Positions 53,845-62,951 are shown, counted from the stretch's first letter. The stretch is 64,000 nucleotides of DNA from CAIWHR01 sp963726765 (GCA_963726765.1 CAVSDH010000004.1:124001-188000); one strand, 5' to 3'. Numbers and translations: made by a program. The notes: generated by a model from the letters alone, not told the origin.

Positions 53845-55038
53845 ATGTCGATGCGCCGCCCTCCGGAAACGTTCGCGCCTGCCTCGTCCGGCGGGGTCGT
53901 CCGGGACGACGTCGACCTCGCCGCGATTCCTGCGGCCGACTGGGATGCGCTCACGCACGGATATCCGTTGCTGTCACACGCGTTCCTTGGCGCCCTGCAC
54001 GACTCCGGTTGCGCAGGATCGGCCACCGGTTGGCGGCCCTGCTACCTCACCGCATGGCGCGACGGCAGGCTGACCGGGGCGATGCCGCTGTACGCGAAAT
54101 CGCATTCCTACGGTGAATATGTCTTCGACTGGGCCTGGGCCGACGCCTTCCGACGACACGGGCGCCGGTACTACCCGAAACTCGTCGCCGCGATACCTTT
54201 CACACCCGCGCCCGGTCCACGACTCATCGCCGGCGACGACGCGACGCGTACGGCGCTGCTCGGGCGGGCACTGGCGATGCTGCAGGAGGACGGTGACGGT
54301 CCGCGCTGCTCGTCGCTGCACGTGCTGTTCGCAGCTCCGGAGGAAGTCGACATCTGTGCAAGCGCCGGAATGATCGTCCGTCATGGCGTTCAATTCGAAT
54401 GGCAGAACCCGGGGTATCGCGATTTCGATGGCTATCTCGCTGCATTCAACCATGACAAGCGAAAGAAGGTGAAGCAGGAACGCCGCCGCCTGGTCGAATC
54501 GGGAATCACATTCCGGCGCTGTACCGGGCGCGACATCACCGCCGCCGACTGGGCATTTCTCTACGAATGCTATCAATCGACCTATCGGGCCCATCAGTCG
54601 ACGCCCTATCTTTCGTTCGACTTCTTTCTCCGGATCGCAGCGTCGATGCCCGAGCACCTGCTTCTGGTCGTCGGCGAACGTGGTGGCGAGCCGCTCTGTG
54701 CGGCCTTCGACATCTTCGACGAGCGGACCCTATGGGGCCGTTACTGGGGAACCCGGGCGTACATTCCCGGCCTCCATTTCGAAGCGTGCTATTACCAGGC
54801 GATCGAGTTCTGCATCGAGCGGCGGATCTCGCGCTTCGCCGGGGGCGCGCAGGGCGTTCACAAGCTCGCCCGCGGACTGATGCCCGTCACGACGTGCTCC
54901 GCCCACGCGATTGCCGATCCCGGATTCGCCGCGGCGATCGCCGCGTATTGCGAGCGCGAGCGCGCCGATGTTGCGCACGCGGTGGACGAGCTCGAAGCGT
55001 CGAGTCCGTTCAAGGAACGAGGCATCAGTGCGTGCTAG
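53845..55038 (+). CDS. FemAB-like (DUF482) GNAT-fold protein
   Basis: This 397-residue protein of the FemAB-like/DUF482 family contains DWDALTHGYPLLSHAFLGALHDSG, YGEYVFDWAWADAFRRHG, FNHDKRKKVKQERRRLVESG and GRYWGTRAYIPGLHFEACYYQ, all marker stretches of the family. Members look like GNAT-fold acyl/aminoacyl transferases, but their substrate is not established. No signal peptide is visible, so it should be cytoplasmic. The ATG at 53845 was chosen; another lies 6 nt downstream. It diverges from nadE. Confidence 0.9.
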   Translation: MSMRRPPETFAPASSGGVVRDDVDLAAIPAADWDALTHGYPLLSHAFLGALHDSGCAGSATGWRPCYLTAWRDGRLTGAMPLYAKSHSYGEYVFDWAWADAFRRHGRRYYPKLVAAIPFTPAPGPRLIAGDDATRTALLGRALAMLQEDGDGPRCSSLHVLFAAPEEVDICASAGMIVRHGVQFEWQNPGYRDFDGYLAAFNHDKRKKVKQERRRLVESGITFRRCTGRDITAADWAFLYECYQSTYRAHQSTPYLSFDFFLRIAASMPEHLLLVVGERGGEPLCAAFDIFDERTLWGRYWGTRAYIPGLHFEACYYQAIEFCIERRISRFAGGAQGVHKLARGLMPVTTCSAHAIADPGFAAAIAAYCERERADVAHAVDELEASSPFKERGISAC

Positions 55039-55083
55039 ACTCGAATCGCTGGCCTTTCCATTCGACGCGCCCCGTGTGACTTC

Positions 55084-55881
55084 ATGAGCGATTCCGTCGC
55101 CCTGCATCGCAACGGCACGGTTGCCACGCTGACGCTTAACCGTCCGGATGTTCTCAACACGCTCGATTTCGCAATGGTCGAGGACATCGTGGCGCGGACG
55201 GCGGAGGTCGCCGCGGACGACTCGCTCCGTGTGGTCGTCCTTCGCGGTGCGGGGCGGCATTTCATGGCAGGCGGCGACATCCGGACCTTTGCCGGCGAGC
55301 TCGCGCGTCCGCCCGCCGCGCGCCAGGCGAACTTTCAGCGGATGGTCGAGCGCGTGCACGTGGCGGTCGAGCACCTGCACCGGATGCCCCACCCGGTCGT
55401 CGGCTGCGTGCATGGCGCCGTTGCCGGCTTCGGACTCTCGTTGATGAACGCCTGCGATCTTGTGGTCGCGGCCGACAGCGCGTATTTCACGTCGGCTTAC
55501 CGGCACATCGCGCTGACACCCGACGGCGGCGGGTCCTGGGCGCTGCCGCGCCTCGTTGGAATGCGCAAGGCGATGGAGATCCTTCTGCTCTCGGAGCGAT
55601 TCGATGCGGCGGAGGCGCTGCGCCTCGGCCTCGTCAACAGAGTCGTCGCCGCGGACGCGCTGGACGCCGCCGTCGACGCGATCGTGCAGGCGCTCGCGAC
55701 GGCGCCGGTCCTGGCGATCCGCAACGCGAAACGCCTGGTCCGCGAATCGTTTGCCCGCACTCTGTCAGAACAGTTGCAGGCGGAGGCGATCAGCTTCGGT
55801 CAATGCGCCGGGACCGCGGACTTCGTGGAAGGCATAACCGCCTTCATCGAAAAGCGCCCGGCGCGCTTCGGTGGCGGCTGA
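55084..55881 (+). CDS. Enoyl-CoA hydratase/isomerase family protein
   Basis: This 265-residue crotonase-fold protein has oxyanion-hole segments FMAGGDIRTFAGE and HGAVAGFGLSLMNACDL, and a catalytic-loop acid in IALTPDGGGSWALPRLVG. The Asp in TPDGG occupies the position of the second catalytic glutamate of classical hydratases, so it may be a hydratase or an isomerase. It follows the FemAB-like gene by 45 bp and is followed almost immediately by an SDR, suggesting a short beta-oxidation-like or terpenoid-degradation pair. Confidence 0.92.
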   Translation: MSDSVALHRNGTVATLTLNRPDVLNTLDFAMVEDIVARTAEVAADDSLRVVVLRGAGRHFMAGGDIRTFAGELARPPAARQANFQRMVERVHVAVEHLHRMPHPVVGCVHGAVAGFGLSLMNACDLVVAADSAYFTSAYRHIALTPDGGGSWALPRLVGMRKAMEILLLSERFDAAEALRLGLVNRVVAADALDAAVDAIVQALATAPVLAIRNAKRLVRESFARTLSEQLQAEAISFGQCAGTADFVEGITAFIEKRPARFGGG

Positions 55882-55891
55882 CGTGAGCGCG

Positions 55892-56728
55892 ATGCGCAGT
55901 CTGCACGGCAAGACGCTGCTCATCACCGGGGGTTCGCGCGGCATCGGGCTCGCGATCGCGCTGCGTGCGGCGCGCGACGGCGCCAACGTCGCGATCGCCG
56001 CAAAGACTACGGAACCCAACCCCAGGCTGCCGGGGACGATCCACACGGCGGCCGCCGAGATCGAGAAGGCGGGCGGCAAGGCGCTGCCGATCGCCTGCGA
56101 CATTCGCGACGAGGTCGCGGTGCGCGCCGCGGTCGACGCAGCGGCGGGTGCGTTCGGCGGCATCGACATCCTCGTCAACAACGCGAGCGCGATCAGCCTT
56201 ACCGGAACCGCAGCGACACCGATGAAGCGCTTCGACCTGATGTTCGGCGTCAACGTCCGCGGCACCTTCCTGTGCGCGCAGGCGTGCTTGCGACATCTCG
56301 AAGCGTCTGCGATTGCCGGGCGCAATCCGCACATCCTGACTCTGGCTCCGCCGCTCAATCTCGATCCAAGGTGGTTCCGCGATCACGTCGCGTACACCAT
56401 CGCGAAATACGGGATGAGCATGTGCGTGCTCGGCATGGCGGAAGAGTTTCGCGCCGCCGGAATCGGGGTCAACGCGCTGTGGCCGCGGTCCGTCATCGCC
56501 ACCGCTGCGATTGCGATGATTCCGGGGGCCGCCGAGGAGATCCACCGGATGCGGACGCCGGAGATCATGGCCGACGCCGCGCATGCGATCCTCACCCGCG
56601 ATGCACGTGCGACCACGGGCAATTTCTTCATCGACGACGAGGTGCTCGCCGACGCGGATGTCACCGACCTCGAACGCTACGCGGTAAACCCGGGCAATTT
56701 GCTGCTCCCCGATCTGTTTCTGGGCTAG
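55892..56728 (+). CDS. SDR-family oxidoreductase (HSDL2/AtuG-like)
   Basis: This 278-residue short-chain dehydrogenase has the cofactor motif TGGSRGIG, NNAS and a YTIAK active-site pair followed by YGMSMCVLGMAEEF, a stretch characteristic of the HSDL2-like group. The usual catalytic serine segment is replaced by LAPPLNLDP, as in relatives where it reads SPPLNLxP. The C-terminus (ATTGNFFIDDEVLADADV) is also of that group. The ATG at 55892 was chosen; a GTG at 55883 just after the upstream stop is an alternative. Substrate unknown. Confidence 0.9.
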   Translation: MRSLHGKTLLITGGSRGIGLAIALRAARDGANVAIAAKTTEPNPRLPGTIHTAAAEIEKAGGKALPIACDIRDEVAVRAAVDAAAGAFGGIDILVNNASAISLTGTAATPMKRFDLMFGVNVRGTFLCAQACLRHLEASAIAGRNPHILTLAPPLNLDPRWFRDHVAYTIAKYGMSMCVLGMAEEFRAAGIGVNALWPRSVIATAAIAMIPGAAEEIHRMRTPEIMADAAHAILTRDARATTGNFFIDDEVLADADVTDLERYAVNPGNLLLPDLFLG

Positions 56729-56730
56729 CG

Positions 56731-57010
56731 GCGCGAGCCGCGAGCCGGGGCCCCTGCCGGAGGCGAGGGGGAGCTCGCAATGGCGAGTCGCCGCAGGAGG
56801 CCGACAACGCAGCCGTCGCAAATCCTGACGGGTTCGGAGGCCGAGGCGCGAGCCGCGAGCCGGGGCCCCTGCCGGAGGCGAGGGGGAGCTCGCAATGGCG
56901 AGTCGCCGCAGGAGGCCGACAACGCAGCCGTCGCAAATCCTAACGGGTTCGGAGGCCGAGGCGCGAGCCGCGAGCCGGGGCCCCTGCCGGAGGCGAGGGG
57001 GAGCTCCGCA
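56731..57010. repeat. 115-bp tandem repeat, two full copies and a truncated third
   Basis: Copies begin at 56731, 56846 and 56961, spaced exactly 115 bp, and differ by few bases (for example CCTGACGG versus CCTAACGG at the ends of copies 1 and 2). The third copy diverges after about 50 bp. Each full copy contains CTCGCAATGGCGAG, a 5-bp stem with a 4-nt loop, and a second CCCCT/AGGGG arm pair. Because 115 is not divisible by three, open frames through it are not conserved between copies, which argues for a non-coding element. It fills the 309-bp gap between the convergent SDR and rluB genes; no other gene is seen there. Confidence 0.9.
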
Positions 57011-57037
57011 ATGGCCACGCGTCGCAGCTGACGCGTC

Positions 57038-58690
57038 TCAACGATTTCCTGCGTCGTCGTCGATGATTCTTGGCGTGCCGGCGCGCGGCGCCTGATTTCC
57101 GAGGTTGTCGTCGACGGTGCGCGGGGCCTCGTTGCCGCGGGCCTTGTTTCCCTTGTTGTCGTCGACGACCTGCGGAGCCTTGTTGACGTACGCCTCGTTA
57201 CCGCGATTGTCGTCGACCGTGCGCGGGACCTCGTTGGCACGCACTTCATTGCCTCGCGAATCGCCATCGGACCCGCCGCCAGGCTTGGCGCCACGTCGGT
57301 TGCGCCGACCGCGACCCCTTTTGCCCGGGGCGGCGCCGGCGCCCGGTGGACCTTTCGGCCGCTGCGGACCGTTGTTCGTCCATTGGCCGCCGCTCCTCGG
57401 ACGCGGTCCGCCCGTGCCAGGCAGTCCTTCGGGAACTGCGCCTGGAACGGTGAGCGTCGTCATTACATAGGGCGAACTCGGTCCGCGCGATCCCTGCGGT
57501 GCTCCGGTGCGCGCCTGACCCTTTGCGCCATTGCGCCCGGCCTTGCCACCGCCGTGCGGACGCGCGCCCGTCCCCTGCCCGCGTTGCGCCTGACCCGATC
57601 GCGGCCCGCCCTTCCCGTGCGGTCTGCCGTGCGGGCCGTGCGAGCTCTTGAAATAGCTCTTGACCGAGCGGTTGGCGTGCGTCGGCGCACCGGCCGCGCT
57701 GTTGCCGGGTTCGATCACGTCGGGATCGTGCGGAGCGTCATCGCTCATGTCCGCGGCCGTCGATACCGCCACATTGCCCTCGACATCACGCGGCGTGTTG
57801 CCTCGCGGCCGGTGCCCCGGCGGACGCGGCCCCTTGCCCTGCGGCGGGCGGTCGCGTTTGCCCTGCTGCTGCGGCATGGGCCCCGTGGCGCGCATGCCTG
57901 CGGCAGCCAGCACGCCGGTCACCTCCTCGGTCGTGAGCTCGAGCGTCTGCCCGCGCTTGAGGCGCGAGGGCATCGCGATCGTGCCGTATCGCGTGCGGAT
58001 GAGTCGGCTGACGGTGAGCCCGAGTGCCTCGATGAGCCTGCGCACTTCGCGGTTGCGGCCCTCCTTCAGCACCATGTGGTACCAGTGGTTGGCGCCTTCG
58101 CCGCCACCGTCCGCGACCTTTTCCACCTTCGCCAGCCCGTCGTCCAGCTCGATTCCCGAAAGGAGCGACTGCTGGTGCTCGGGCGTCAGCGTGCCCATCA
58201 CGCGCACCGCGTATTCGCGTTCGACTTCGTAGCGAGGATGCATCATCTTGTTCGCAAGCTCGCCGGAGTTCGTGAAGAGCAGCAGGCCCTCGGTGTTGAA
58301 GTCGAGTCGACCGATCGCGATCCACTTGCCGTTGCCGATGTTCGGCAGCTTCTCGAACACCGTGGGCCGACCTTCGGGATCGTCGCGCGTGACGATCTCA
58401 CCCGCGGGCTTGTGGTACATCAGGATGCGCGCACGCGGCTCGGCGAAGCGGACCTTGACGAGCTCGCCGTTGATGCGGACCTCGTCGCCCGGCGACACCT
58501 TCTGCCCGACGTCGGCCGGTTCGCGGTTCACCGTGATGCGGCCGGCGAGGATCATCTCCTCCATCGCGCGGCGCGAGCCGAATCCGCAGGACGCGAGCAC
58601 CTTGTGCAGGCGCTGCGGCTCGGTGAAGATTTCGTCAGTGGACGAGCGGTGGCGCGGTGGCGCCAGCCCCTCCGTGATGTTCTGCAGCAC
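57038..58690 (-). CDS. rluB: Pseudouridine synthase RluB-like with long basic disordered tail
   Basis: The core (about residues 20-270) is a RsuA/RluB pseudouridine synthase: S4 domain with LHKVLASCGFGSRRAMEEMI, catalytic Asp in AIGRLDFNTEGLLLFTN, and LKEGRNREVRRLIEALG. The closest match is RluB, which modifies U2605 of 23S rRNA. After about 290 comes a tail of roughly 250 residues rich in Gly/Arg/Lys/Pro, ending in a 17-residue repeat. No ATG lies close to the S4 domain; a GTG at 58688-58690, inside the end of scpB, is the best start, giving 550 residues. An ATG at 58783 is another option. Confidence 0.88.
   Translation of the reverse strand: MLQNITEGLAPPRHRSSTDEIFTEPQRLHKVLASCGFGSRRAMEEMILAGRITVNREPADVGQKVSPGDEVRINGELVKVRFAEPRARILMYHKPAGEIVTRDDPEGRPTVFEKLPNIGNGKWIAIGRLDFNTEGLLLFTNSGELANKMMHPRYEVEREYAVRVMGTLTPEHQQSLLSGIELDDGLAKVEKVADGGGEGANHWYHMVLKEGRNREVRRLIEALGLTVSRLIRTRYGTIAMPSRLKRGQTLELTTEEVTGVLAAAGMRATGPMPQQQGKRDRPPQGKGPRPPGHRPRGNTPRDVEGNVAVSTAADMSDDAPHDPDVIEPGNSAAGAPTHANRSVKSYFKSSHGPHGRPHGKGGPRSGQAQRGQGTGARPHGGGKAGRNGAKGQARTGAPQGSRGPSSPYVMTTLTVPGAVPEGLPGTGGPRPRSGGQWTNNGPQRPKGPPGAGAAPGKRGRGRRNRRGAKPGGGSDGDSRGNEVRANEVPRTVDDNRGNEAYVNKAPQVVDDNKGNKARGNEAPRTVDDNLGNQAPRAGTPRIIDDDAGNR
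57055..57258 (-). repeat. 51-bp (17-residue) repeats in the rluB 3' end
   Basis: On the minus strand the codons for VDDN recur at 51-bp intervals (TTGTCGTCGAC at 57105, 57156 and 57207 on the plus strand), encoding units such as VDDNKGNKARGNEAPRT, with a degenerate final unit IDDDAGNR. The phase is kept in frame with rluB. Confidence 0.85.
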
Positions 58691-59324
58691 CAGGCTCGGC
58701 TGCTGTATCGGTCCCGTCGGGGGACGGTGCCAGGATCGGGCTCGCGAGCGCGAATTGCGCTTCGGCGGCTTTGGTGGGTGCATCGGGTATCTCCAGCAGG
58801 TGGGATGCGTCGAGCTCGGCCAACGGAGGCAGCTCGGACAACGAGCGCAGGCCGAGATCGTCGAGGAAGGCCTTGGTGGTCGCATAGAGCGCCGGGCGGC
58901 CCGGCGTCTCCTTGTGGCCGACCACTTCGACCCATTGGCGGTCCGTCAGCGCCGTGACGACGCTGGTGGACACGGCGACGCCGCGGATGGCTTCGATTTC
59001 GCCGCGGGTCACGGGTTGCTGATAGGCGATGATCGCCAGGGTTTCCATTGCCGCACGCGAATAGCGCGGCGGGCGTTCCGGCGACAGCCGGTCGAGAAAG
59101 GGCTGGATCGAGGTCTTGCCCTGGAAGCGCCATCCGGAAGCGACCTGCACGAGCTCCACCGACTTGCCGGACCAGTCGTTCCGGATTTCGTCCAGGACCT
59201 TTCGCACGAGCTCCGCGTCGAGGGCGGGCTCGAAAAGCCTTGCAAGCTGGGGAGGCGCAACAGGCTCCCCGGCGGTCAGCAGCGCCGCCTCGAGAATGTC
59301 CTTGATCTCTTTCAAATCATCCAT
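58635..59324 (-). CDS. scpB: Segregation and condensation protein B
   Basis: ScpB is the winged-helix dimer that, with ScpA and SMC, forms the bacterial condensin. The 229-residue protein has DLKEIKDILEAALLTAGEPV at the N-terminus and the family signature ETLAIIAYQQPVTRGEIEAIRGV, followed by GRPALYATTKAFLDDLGL. A variable acidic/Gly tail follows residue 185. Its end overlaps the start of rluB. It starts 24 bp after scpA. Confidence 0.95.
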   Translation of the reverse strand: MDDLKEIKDILEAALLTAGEPVAPPQLARLFEPALDAELVRKVLDEIRNDWSGKSVELVQVASGWRFQGKTSIQPFLDRLSPERPPRYSRAAMETLAIIAYQQPVTRGEIEAIRGVAVSTSVVTALTDRQWVEVVGHKETPGRPALYATTKAFLDDLGLRSLSELPPLAELDASHLLEIPDAPTKAAEAQFALASPILAPSPDGTDTAAEPGAAEHHGGAGATAPPLVH

Positions 59325-59348
59325 CGTGAATTCGTCGACCGAAGAGTT

Positions 59349-60179
59349 TCATGACTCGAGCACGAACCCCGGACCCGTCGTCAGCTGCACGTAGATCGGC
59401 GCATACGGCTCGGCTTGTGCAATGCCGACGAGCCGCTCGCGCGCGAGTTCCAGCAACGCAAGGAACGTGACGATGAGATGCGGCACGTCGGCGTGCGCCG
59501 CGAACAGCGTCGTGAACTCGGCAAAGCGCGTCGGTGTCAGCGTCTTCAGCAGGCGGCTCATCTCCGCCCGCACCGAAAGTTGCTCGCGCGTAACGAGATG
59601 ATGCCGGTTGATGCGCGCGCGCGCAATGAGTCCGGCCCACGCCGAGCGAAGGTCCTCCGGCGCAACGTCAGGCAGGCGCGCTGAGGCGACCCGCTCGAAC
59701 CACACGCGGACCGTCGCAAAATCGCGGCCGGCCAGCGGCAGCGCGTCGATCTCCCGGGCGGCTTCCTTCATTCGTTCGTATTCCAGCAGGCGCCGCACGA
59801 GCTCGGCTCGTGGGTCCTCGGGCTCCGCACCCGGCGCTGCCGGGGGCTTCGGCAGGAGCAGCCGGGACTTGATCTCGATCAGGACCGCGGCCATGAGCAA
59901 ATACTCGGCGGCGAGCTCGAGCTGCGTCCGGCGCATCATTTCGACATACCCGAGGTACTGCCGCGTGAGTTCCGCCATCGGGATTTCGAGCACGTTGATG
60001 TTCTGCTTGCGGATCAGATAGAGCAGCAGGTCGAGCGGTCCTTCGAAGGCTTCGAGGAATACCTCCAGCGCCTCCGGCGGTATATAGAGGTCGCGCGGCA
60101 GCTCGAGCAGCGGCTCGCCGTGGATCCTCGCGACCGGCGCGCCGGCCTGGTGCGCGAGGTCGATGCGGACTTCAGTCAT
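59349..60179 (-). CDS. scpA: Segregation and condensation protein A
   Basis: ScpA is the kleisin that bridges SMC heads. The 276-residue protein has the conserved FEGPLDLLLYLIRKQNINVLEIPMAELTRQYL segment (about 46-77) and AAEYLLMAAVLIEIKSRLLLP, then a C-terminal winged helix. The ATG at 60177-60179 was chosen because the 71-codon upstream extension is low-complexity and not family-like. It precedes scpB by 24 bp. Confidence 0.94.
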   Translation of the reverse strand: MTEVRIDLAHQAGAPVARIHGEPLLELPRDLYIPPEALEVFLEAFEGPLDLLLYLIRKQNINVLEIPMAELTRQYLGYVEMMRRTQLELAAEYLLMAAVLIEIKSRLLLPKPPAAPGAEPEDPRAELVRRLLEYERMKEAAREIDALPLAGRDFATVRVWFERVASARLPDVAPEDLRSAWAGLIARARINRHHLVTREQLSVRAEMSRLLKTLTPTRFAEFTTLFAAHADVPHLIVTFLALLELARERLVGIAQAEPYAPIYVQLTTGPGFVLES

Positions 60180-60324
60180 CAGACGCACTCTGCATCGACG
60201 CTTCCTTCGCCGCGGCCTCCGCAAGGTCGGCGCTTCGCGTTTCGCCTCGAGGTCGGCCGCGCGCCCGCGCTCGCAGACGCGAGCGTCGCTCCTTGCCTTC
60301 GCCGTGCTCGCGCGCGCGTCCCGC

Positions 60325-61527
60325 TCATGTGTAGTCGAGTCCCATCGCTCCGCGGACGTCGCGCATGGTCTCTTCGGCCAGCTTGCGCGCACGCTCGCAG
60401 CCGTCGGCGACGATGTTGCGGACGAGCTGCGGATCGTCGAGGTAGCGCTGCGCGCGCTCGCGGATGGGCTCCTGCTCGCGGATGATCGCGTCGATCACGG
60501 GCTGCTTGCATTCGAGGCAACCGATGCCTGCCGTCGTGCAGCCGTTGACCACCCAGTCGCGCGTGGACGCATCCGAATAGATCTGGTGCAAAGGCCACAC
60601 GGGACAGCGATTCGGGTCACCCTTGTCGGAGCGGCGCGCGCGCGCCGGGTCGGTCTGCATCGTGCGGATCTTCTTGGTGACGTCTGCGGGGTCCTCGCGC
60701 ATCAGGATCGTGTTGCCCAGGGACTTCGACATCTTCTGTCCGTCGAGGCCCGGCACCTTGGGTGACTCGGTCAGGAGCGGCGCGGGCTCCGGAAGGATCA
60801 CGCGTCGCGACCCCTCGAGATAACCGAACAGGCGCTCGCGGTCGCCGAGCGACAGGTTCTGGGTGTCATTCAGCATCGCGCGGGCGGCCTCGAGGGCCTC
60901 GTCGTCGCCGCGCTCCTGGAAGGCCGTGCGCAGCTCCGCGTACTTGCGGGCCTTCTTGGCACCGAGCTTCTTCACGGCCGACTTCGCCTTTTCCTCGAAC
61001 CCCGGCTCGGTACCGTAGATATGATTGAAGCGGCGAGCCATTTCGCGGACGAGTTCGATGTGCGACACCTGGTCTTCGCCCACCGGCACCATGTTGGCCC
61101 GGTAGATCAGGATGTCGGCGCCCTGCATCACCGGGTACCCGAGAAAGCCGTAATTCGACAGGTCGCGGTCGGTGAGCTTCTGCTGCTGGTCCTTGAACGT
61201 CGGCACGCGCTCCAGCCAACCGACCGGCGTGATCATCCCGAGCAGCAGCGTGAGCTCCGCGTGTTCGGGCACCCGCGACTGAATGAACATCGTCGCGCGC
61301 GTCGGGTTGATGCCAGCCCCCAGCCAGTCGACGAACATGTCCCACACGGTGTCCGAGATCACGCCCGTGTCGTCGTGGTGCGTGGTCAGCACGTGCCAGT
61401 CGGCGGCAAAGTACAGGCACTCGTATTCCTCCTGCAGCTTCACCCAGTTCTTGAGCGCGCCGTGGTAATGACCGATGTGCAGCCGCCCCGTCGGGCGCAT
61501 TCCGGAAAGGACGCGGTCGGTGAACAT
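60325..61527 (-). CDS. trpS: Tryptophanyl-tRNA synthetase
   Basis: TrpS charges tRNA-Trp. The 400-residue class I synthetase has HIGHYHG (17-23) and KMSKSLGN (about 269-276), and MQGADILIYRANMVPVGEDQ. It is about 65 residues longer than E. coli TrpS, with the extra length in the region KSAVKKLGAKKARKYAELRTAF (about 180-230), a feature of many betaproteobacterial forms. The ATG has no clear ribosome-binding site. It is followed by scpA after 145 bp, in which I see no gene. Confidence 0.96.
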   Translation of the reverse strand: MFTDRVLSGMRPTGRLHIGHYHGALKNWVKLQEEYECLYFAADWHVLTTHHDDTGVISDTVWDMFVDWLGAGINPTRATMFIQSRVPEHAELTLLLGMITPVGWLERVPTFKDQQQKLTDRDLSNYGFLGYPVMQGADILIYRANMVPVGEDQVSHIELVREMARRFNHIYGTEPGFEEKAKSAVKKLGAKKARKYAELRTAFQERGDDEALEAARAMLNDTQNLSLGDRERLFGYLEGSRRVILPEPAPLLTESPKVPGLDGQKMSKSLGNTILMREDPADVTKKIRTMQTDPARARRSDKGDPNRCPVWPLHQIYSDASTRDWVVNGCTTAGIGCLECKQPVIDAIIREQEPIRERAQRYLDDPQLVRNIVADGCERARKLAEETMRDVRGAMGLDYT

Positions 61528-61552
61528 CGGAGGATTGCGCAGTTACCGAGAC

Positions 61553-62194
61553 TCAGCTTCCGGCAATGGCGCCGAGCAGTGACAGAAAGAATGTCACGAA
61601 CGGCGACATCAGCCGATTGAGGATGCCGGTCGCGAGCAGCACGACGATCAGCATGAATCCGTACGGCTCGAGCCGCGCATAGCTGATGGCCAGCCGGGAG
61701 GGCAGCAGGCTGACCGCGATGCGGCCGCCGTCGAGCGGCAGGATAGGCAGCAGATTCAATACCATCAATACCACATTGGTTACGACGCCCGCGGTGGCCA
61801 TCAGATCGAGACCTTCGCTGGTCGTGTACTTGGCCACAAACGCCCACGCCAGCGCCATCAGGAAATTCGCGGCCGGCCCCGCCGCCGCCACCCAGAGCAT
61901 GTCGCGCTTCGGATGGCGAAGGTTGCCGAAGTTCACCGGCACCGGTTTCGCCCAGCCAAACAGGAATCCGCCGCCGCCCGCCAGTTTCGACAGCAGCAGC
62001 AGGCTGATCGGAACCAGCACCGTGCCGATCGGATCGATGTGCTTCAGCGGATTCAGCGTCACCCGCCCCAGCATCCAGGCGGTCTGGTCGCCGAAAATCC
62101 GGGCGACATAGCCGTGGGCGGCCTCATGCAGCGTGATCGCGAAGACCACCGGCACTGCGTAGAGCGCGACGGTCGCGAGCAGCGAAAAATCCAT
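61553..62194 (-). CDS. Site-2-protease-like M50 metallopeptidase
   Basis: This 213-residue integral membrane protease has the zinc motif HEAAH (His23, Glu24, His27) in the first membrane helix and the third ligand in NLLPILPLDGGRI (about residue 161). About five hydrophobic segments are present. It belongs to the YwhC-like group without PDZ domains; its substrate is unknown. It ends 26 bp before trpS, in the conserved yciO-M50-trpS-scpA order. Confidence 0.93.
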   Translation of the reverse strand: MDFSLLATVALYAVPVVFAITLHEAAHGYVARIFGDQTAWMLGRVTLNPLKHIDPIGTVLVPISLLLLSKLAGGGGFLFGWAKPVPVNFGNLRHPKRDMLWVAAAGPAANFLMALAWAFVAKYTTSEGLDLMATAGVVTNVVLMVLNLLPILPLDGGRIAVSLLPSRLAISYARLEPYGFMLIVVLLATGILNRLMSPFVTFFLSLLGAIAGS

Positions 62195-62238
62195 TGACCG
62201 CGCATTTTACCCGAGTCCGGCGCCGGACGCCGGGGGGC

Positions 62239-62889
62239 CTAACCAGGCGCCTGGCCCTCGAGGTCCGGGAGCCCCAGCCGTGCGGGATCCCCGGCGCCGC
62301 GGCGAACGATCGCCGGGGGAGTTATCGCGAGGTCGACGACCGTCGTGGGCGCAGCCGGGCAAGGGCCGGCATCGATCACGAGGTCGAGCACGCGACCGAG
62401 GGAGTCGCGTATGGCTTCCGCATCGTTCAGAGGCTCGCTCGCGCCCGGCAGGATCAGAGTCGAGGACAGAATCGGTTCGGCGAGTTCGTCGAGGAGGGCC
62501 TGCACGACCGCATGCGCGGGCACGCGAACTCCGACGGTGCTTCGCCTGGGGTGCTGCAGGCGCCGTGGAACCTCCTTGGTCGCCGGAAGGACGAACGTAT
62601 AGCAGCCGGGCGTGCCCTGGCGGACGATCCGGAATTGCCAATTGTCGAGGCGCGCGAAATGCCCGATCTCGGATAAATCGCGCAGCACCAGCGTCAGATG
62701 ATGGTCGTCGCCGACACCGCGGATCTGCCGGATGCGTTTCGCCGCACGGGCGTCGCCCAGATGGCAACCCAGCGCGTAGCTTGAATCCGTCGGATACGCA
62801 ATGACGCCACCGTCACGCAGGATGCCCGCCGCGTGCCGAATCAAACGGGGCTGGGGGTCGACAGGATGAATCTGGAAATACTGGGCCAT
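62239..62889 (-). CDS. YciO/TsaC/YrdC-family protein
   Basis: This 216-residue YrdC-domain protein has GGVIAYPTDSSYALGCHLGD near the N-terminus and an RNA/nucleotide-binding surface with TFVLPATKEVPRRLQHPRR and VGVRVPAHAVV. The SSYALGC variant and the TPGCYTFVLPATK block are of the YciO type rather than TsaC/Sua5, so a role in tRNA threonylcarbamoylation is possible but not assured. It diverges from cysB. Confidence 0.92.
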   Translation of the reverse strand: MAQYFQIHPVDPQPRLIRHAAGILRDGGVIAYPTDSSYALGCHLGDARAAKRIRQIRGVGDDHHLTLVLRDLSEIGHFARLDNWQFRIVRQGTPGCYTFVLPATKEVPRRLQHPRRSTVGVRVPAHAVVQALLDELAEPILSSTLILPGASEPLNDAEAIRDSLGRVLDLVIDAGPCPAAPTTVVDLAITPPAIVRRGAGDPARLGLPDLEGQAPG

Positions 62890-62951
62890 GTTTCGGTGCC
62901 GGACGAGGCCGGTCGGCGAACCGTGTGTAAGGGCGACAATCGCGCTGGCGT

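Noticed and set aside
56731..57010. The regular 115-bp spacing as a CRISPR array
   Set aside because: The whole unit repeats with no unique spacers, units are far longer than CRISPR repeats, and no cas genes are present.
56780..57095. Short Arg-rich open frames inside the 115-bp repeats as a gene
   Set aside because: The period is not a multiple of three, so each copy is read in another frame, and there is no supporting family match.
60180..60324. Extension of scpA upstream or a small gene between trpS and scpA
   Set aside because: The translation is low-complexity Arg/Ala sequence with no motif, and the ATG at 60179 already gives the normal ScpA length.
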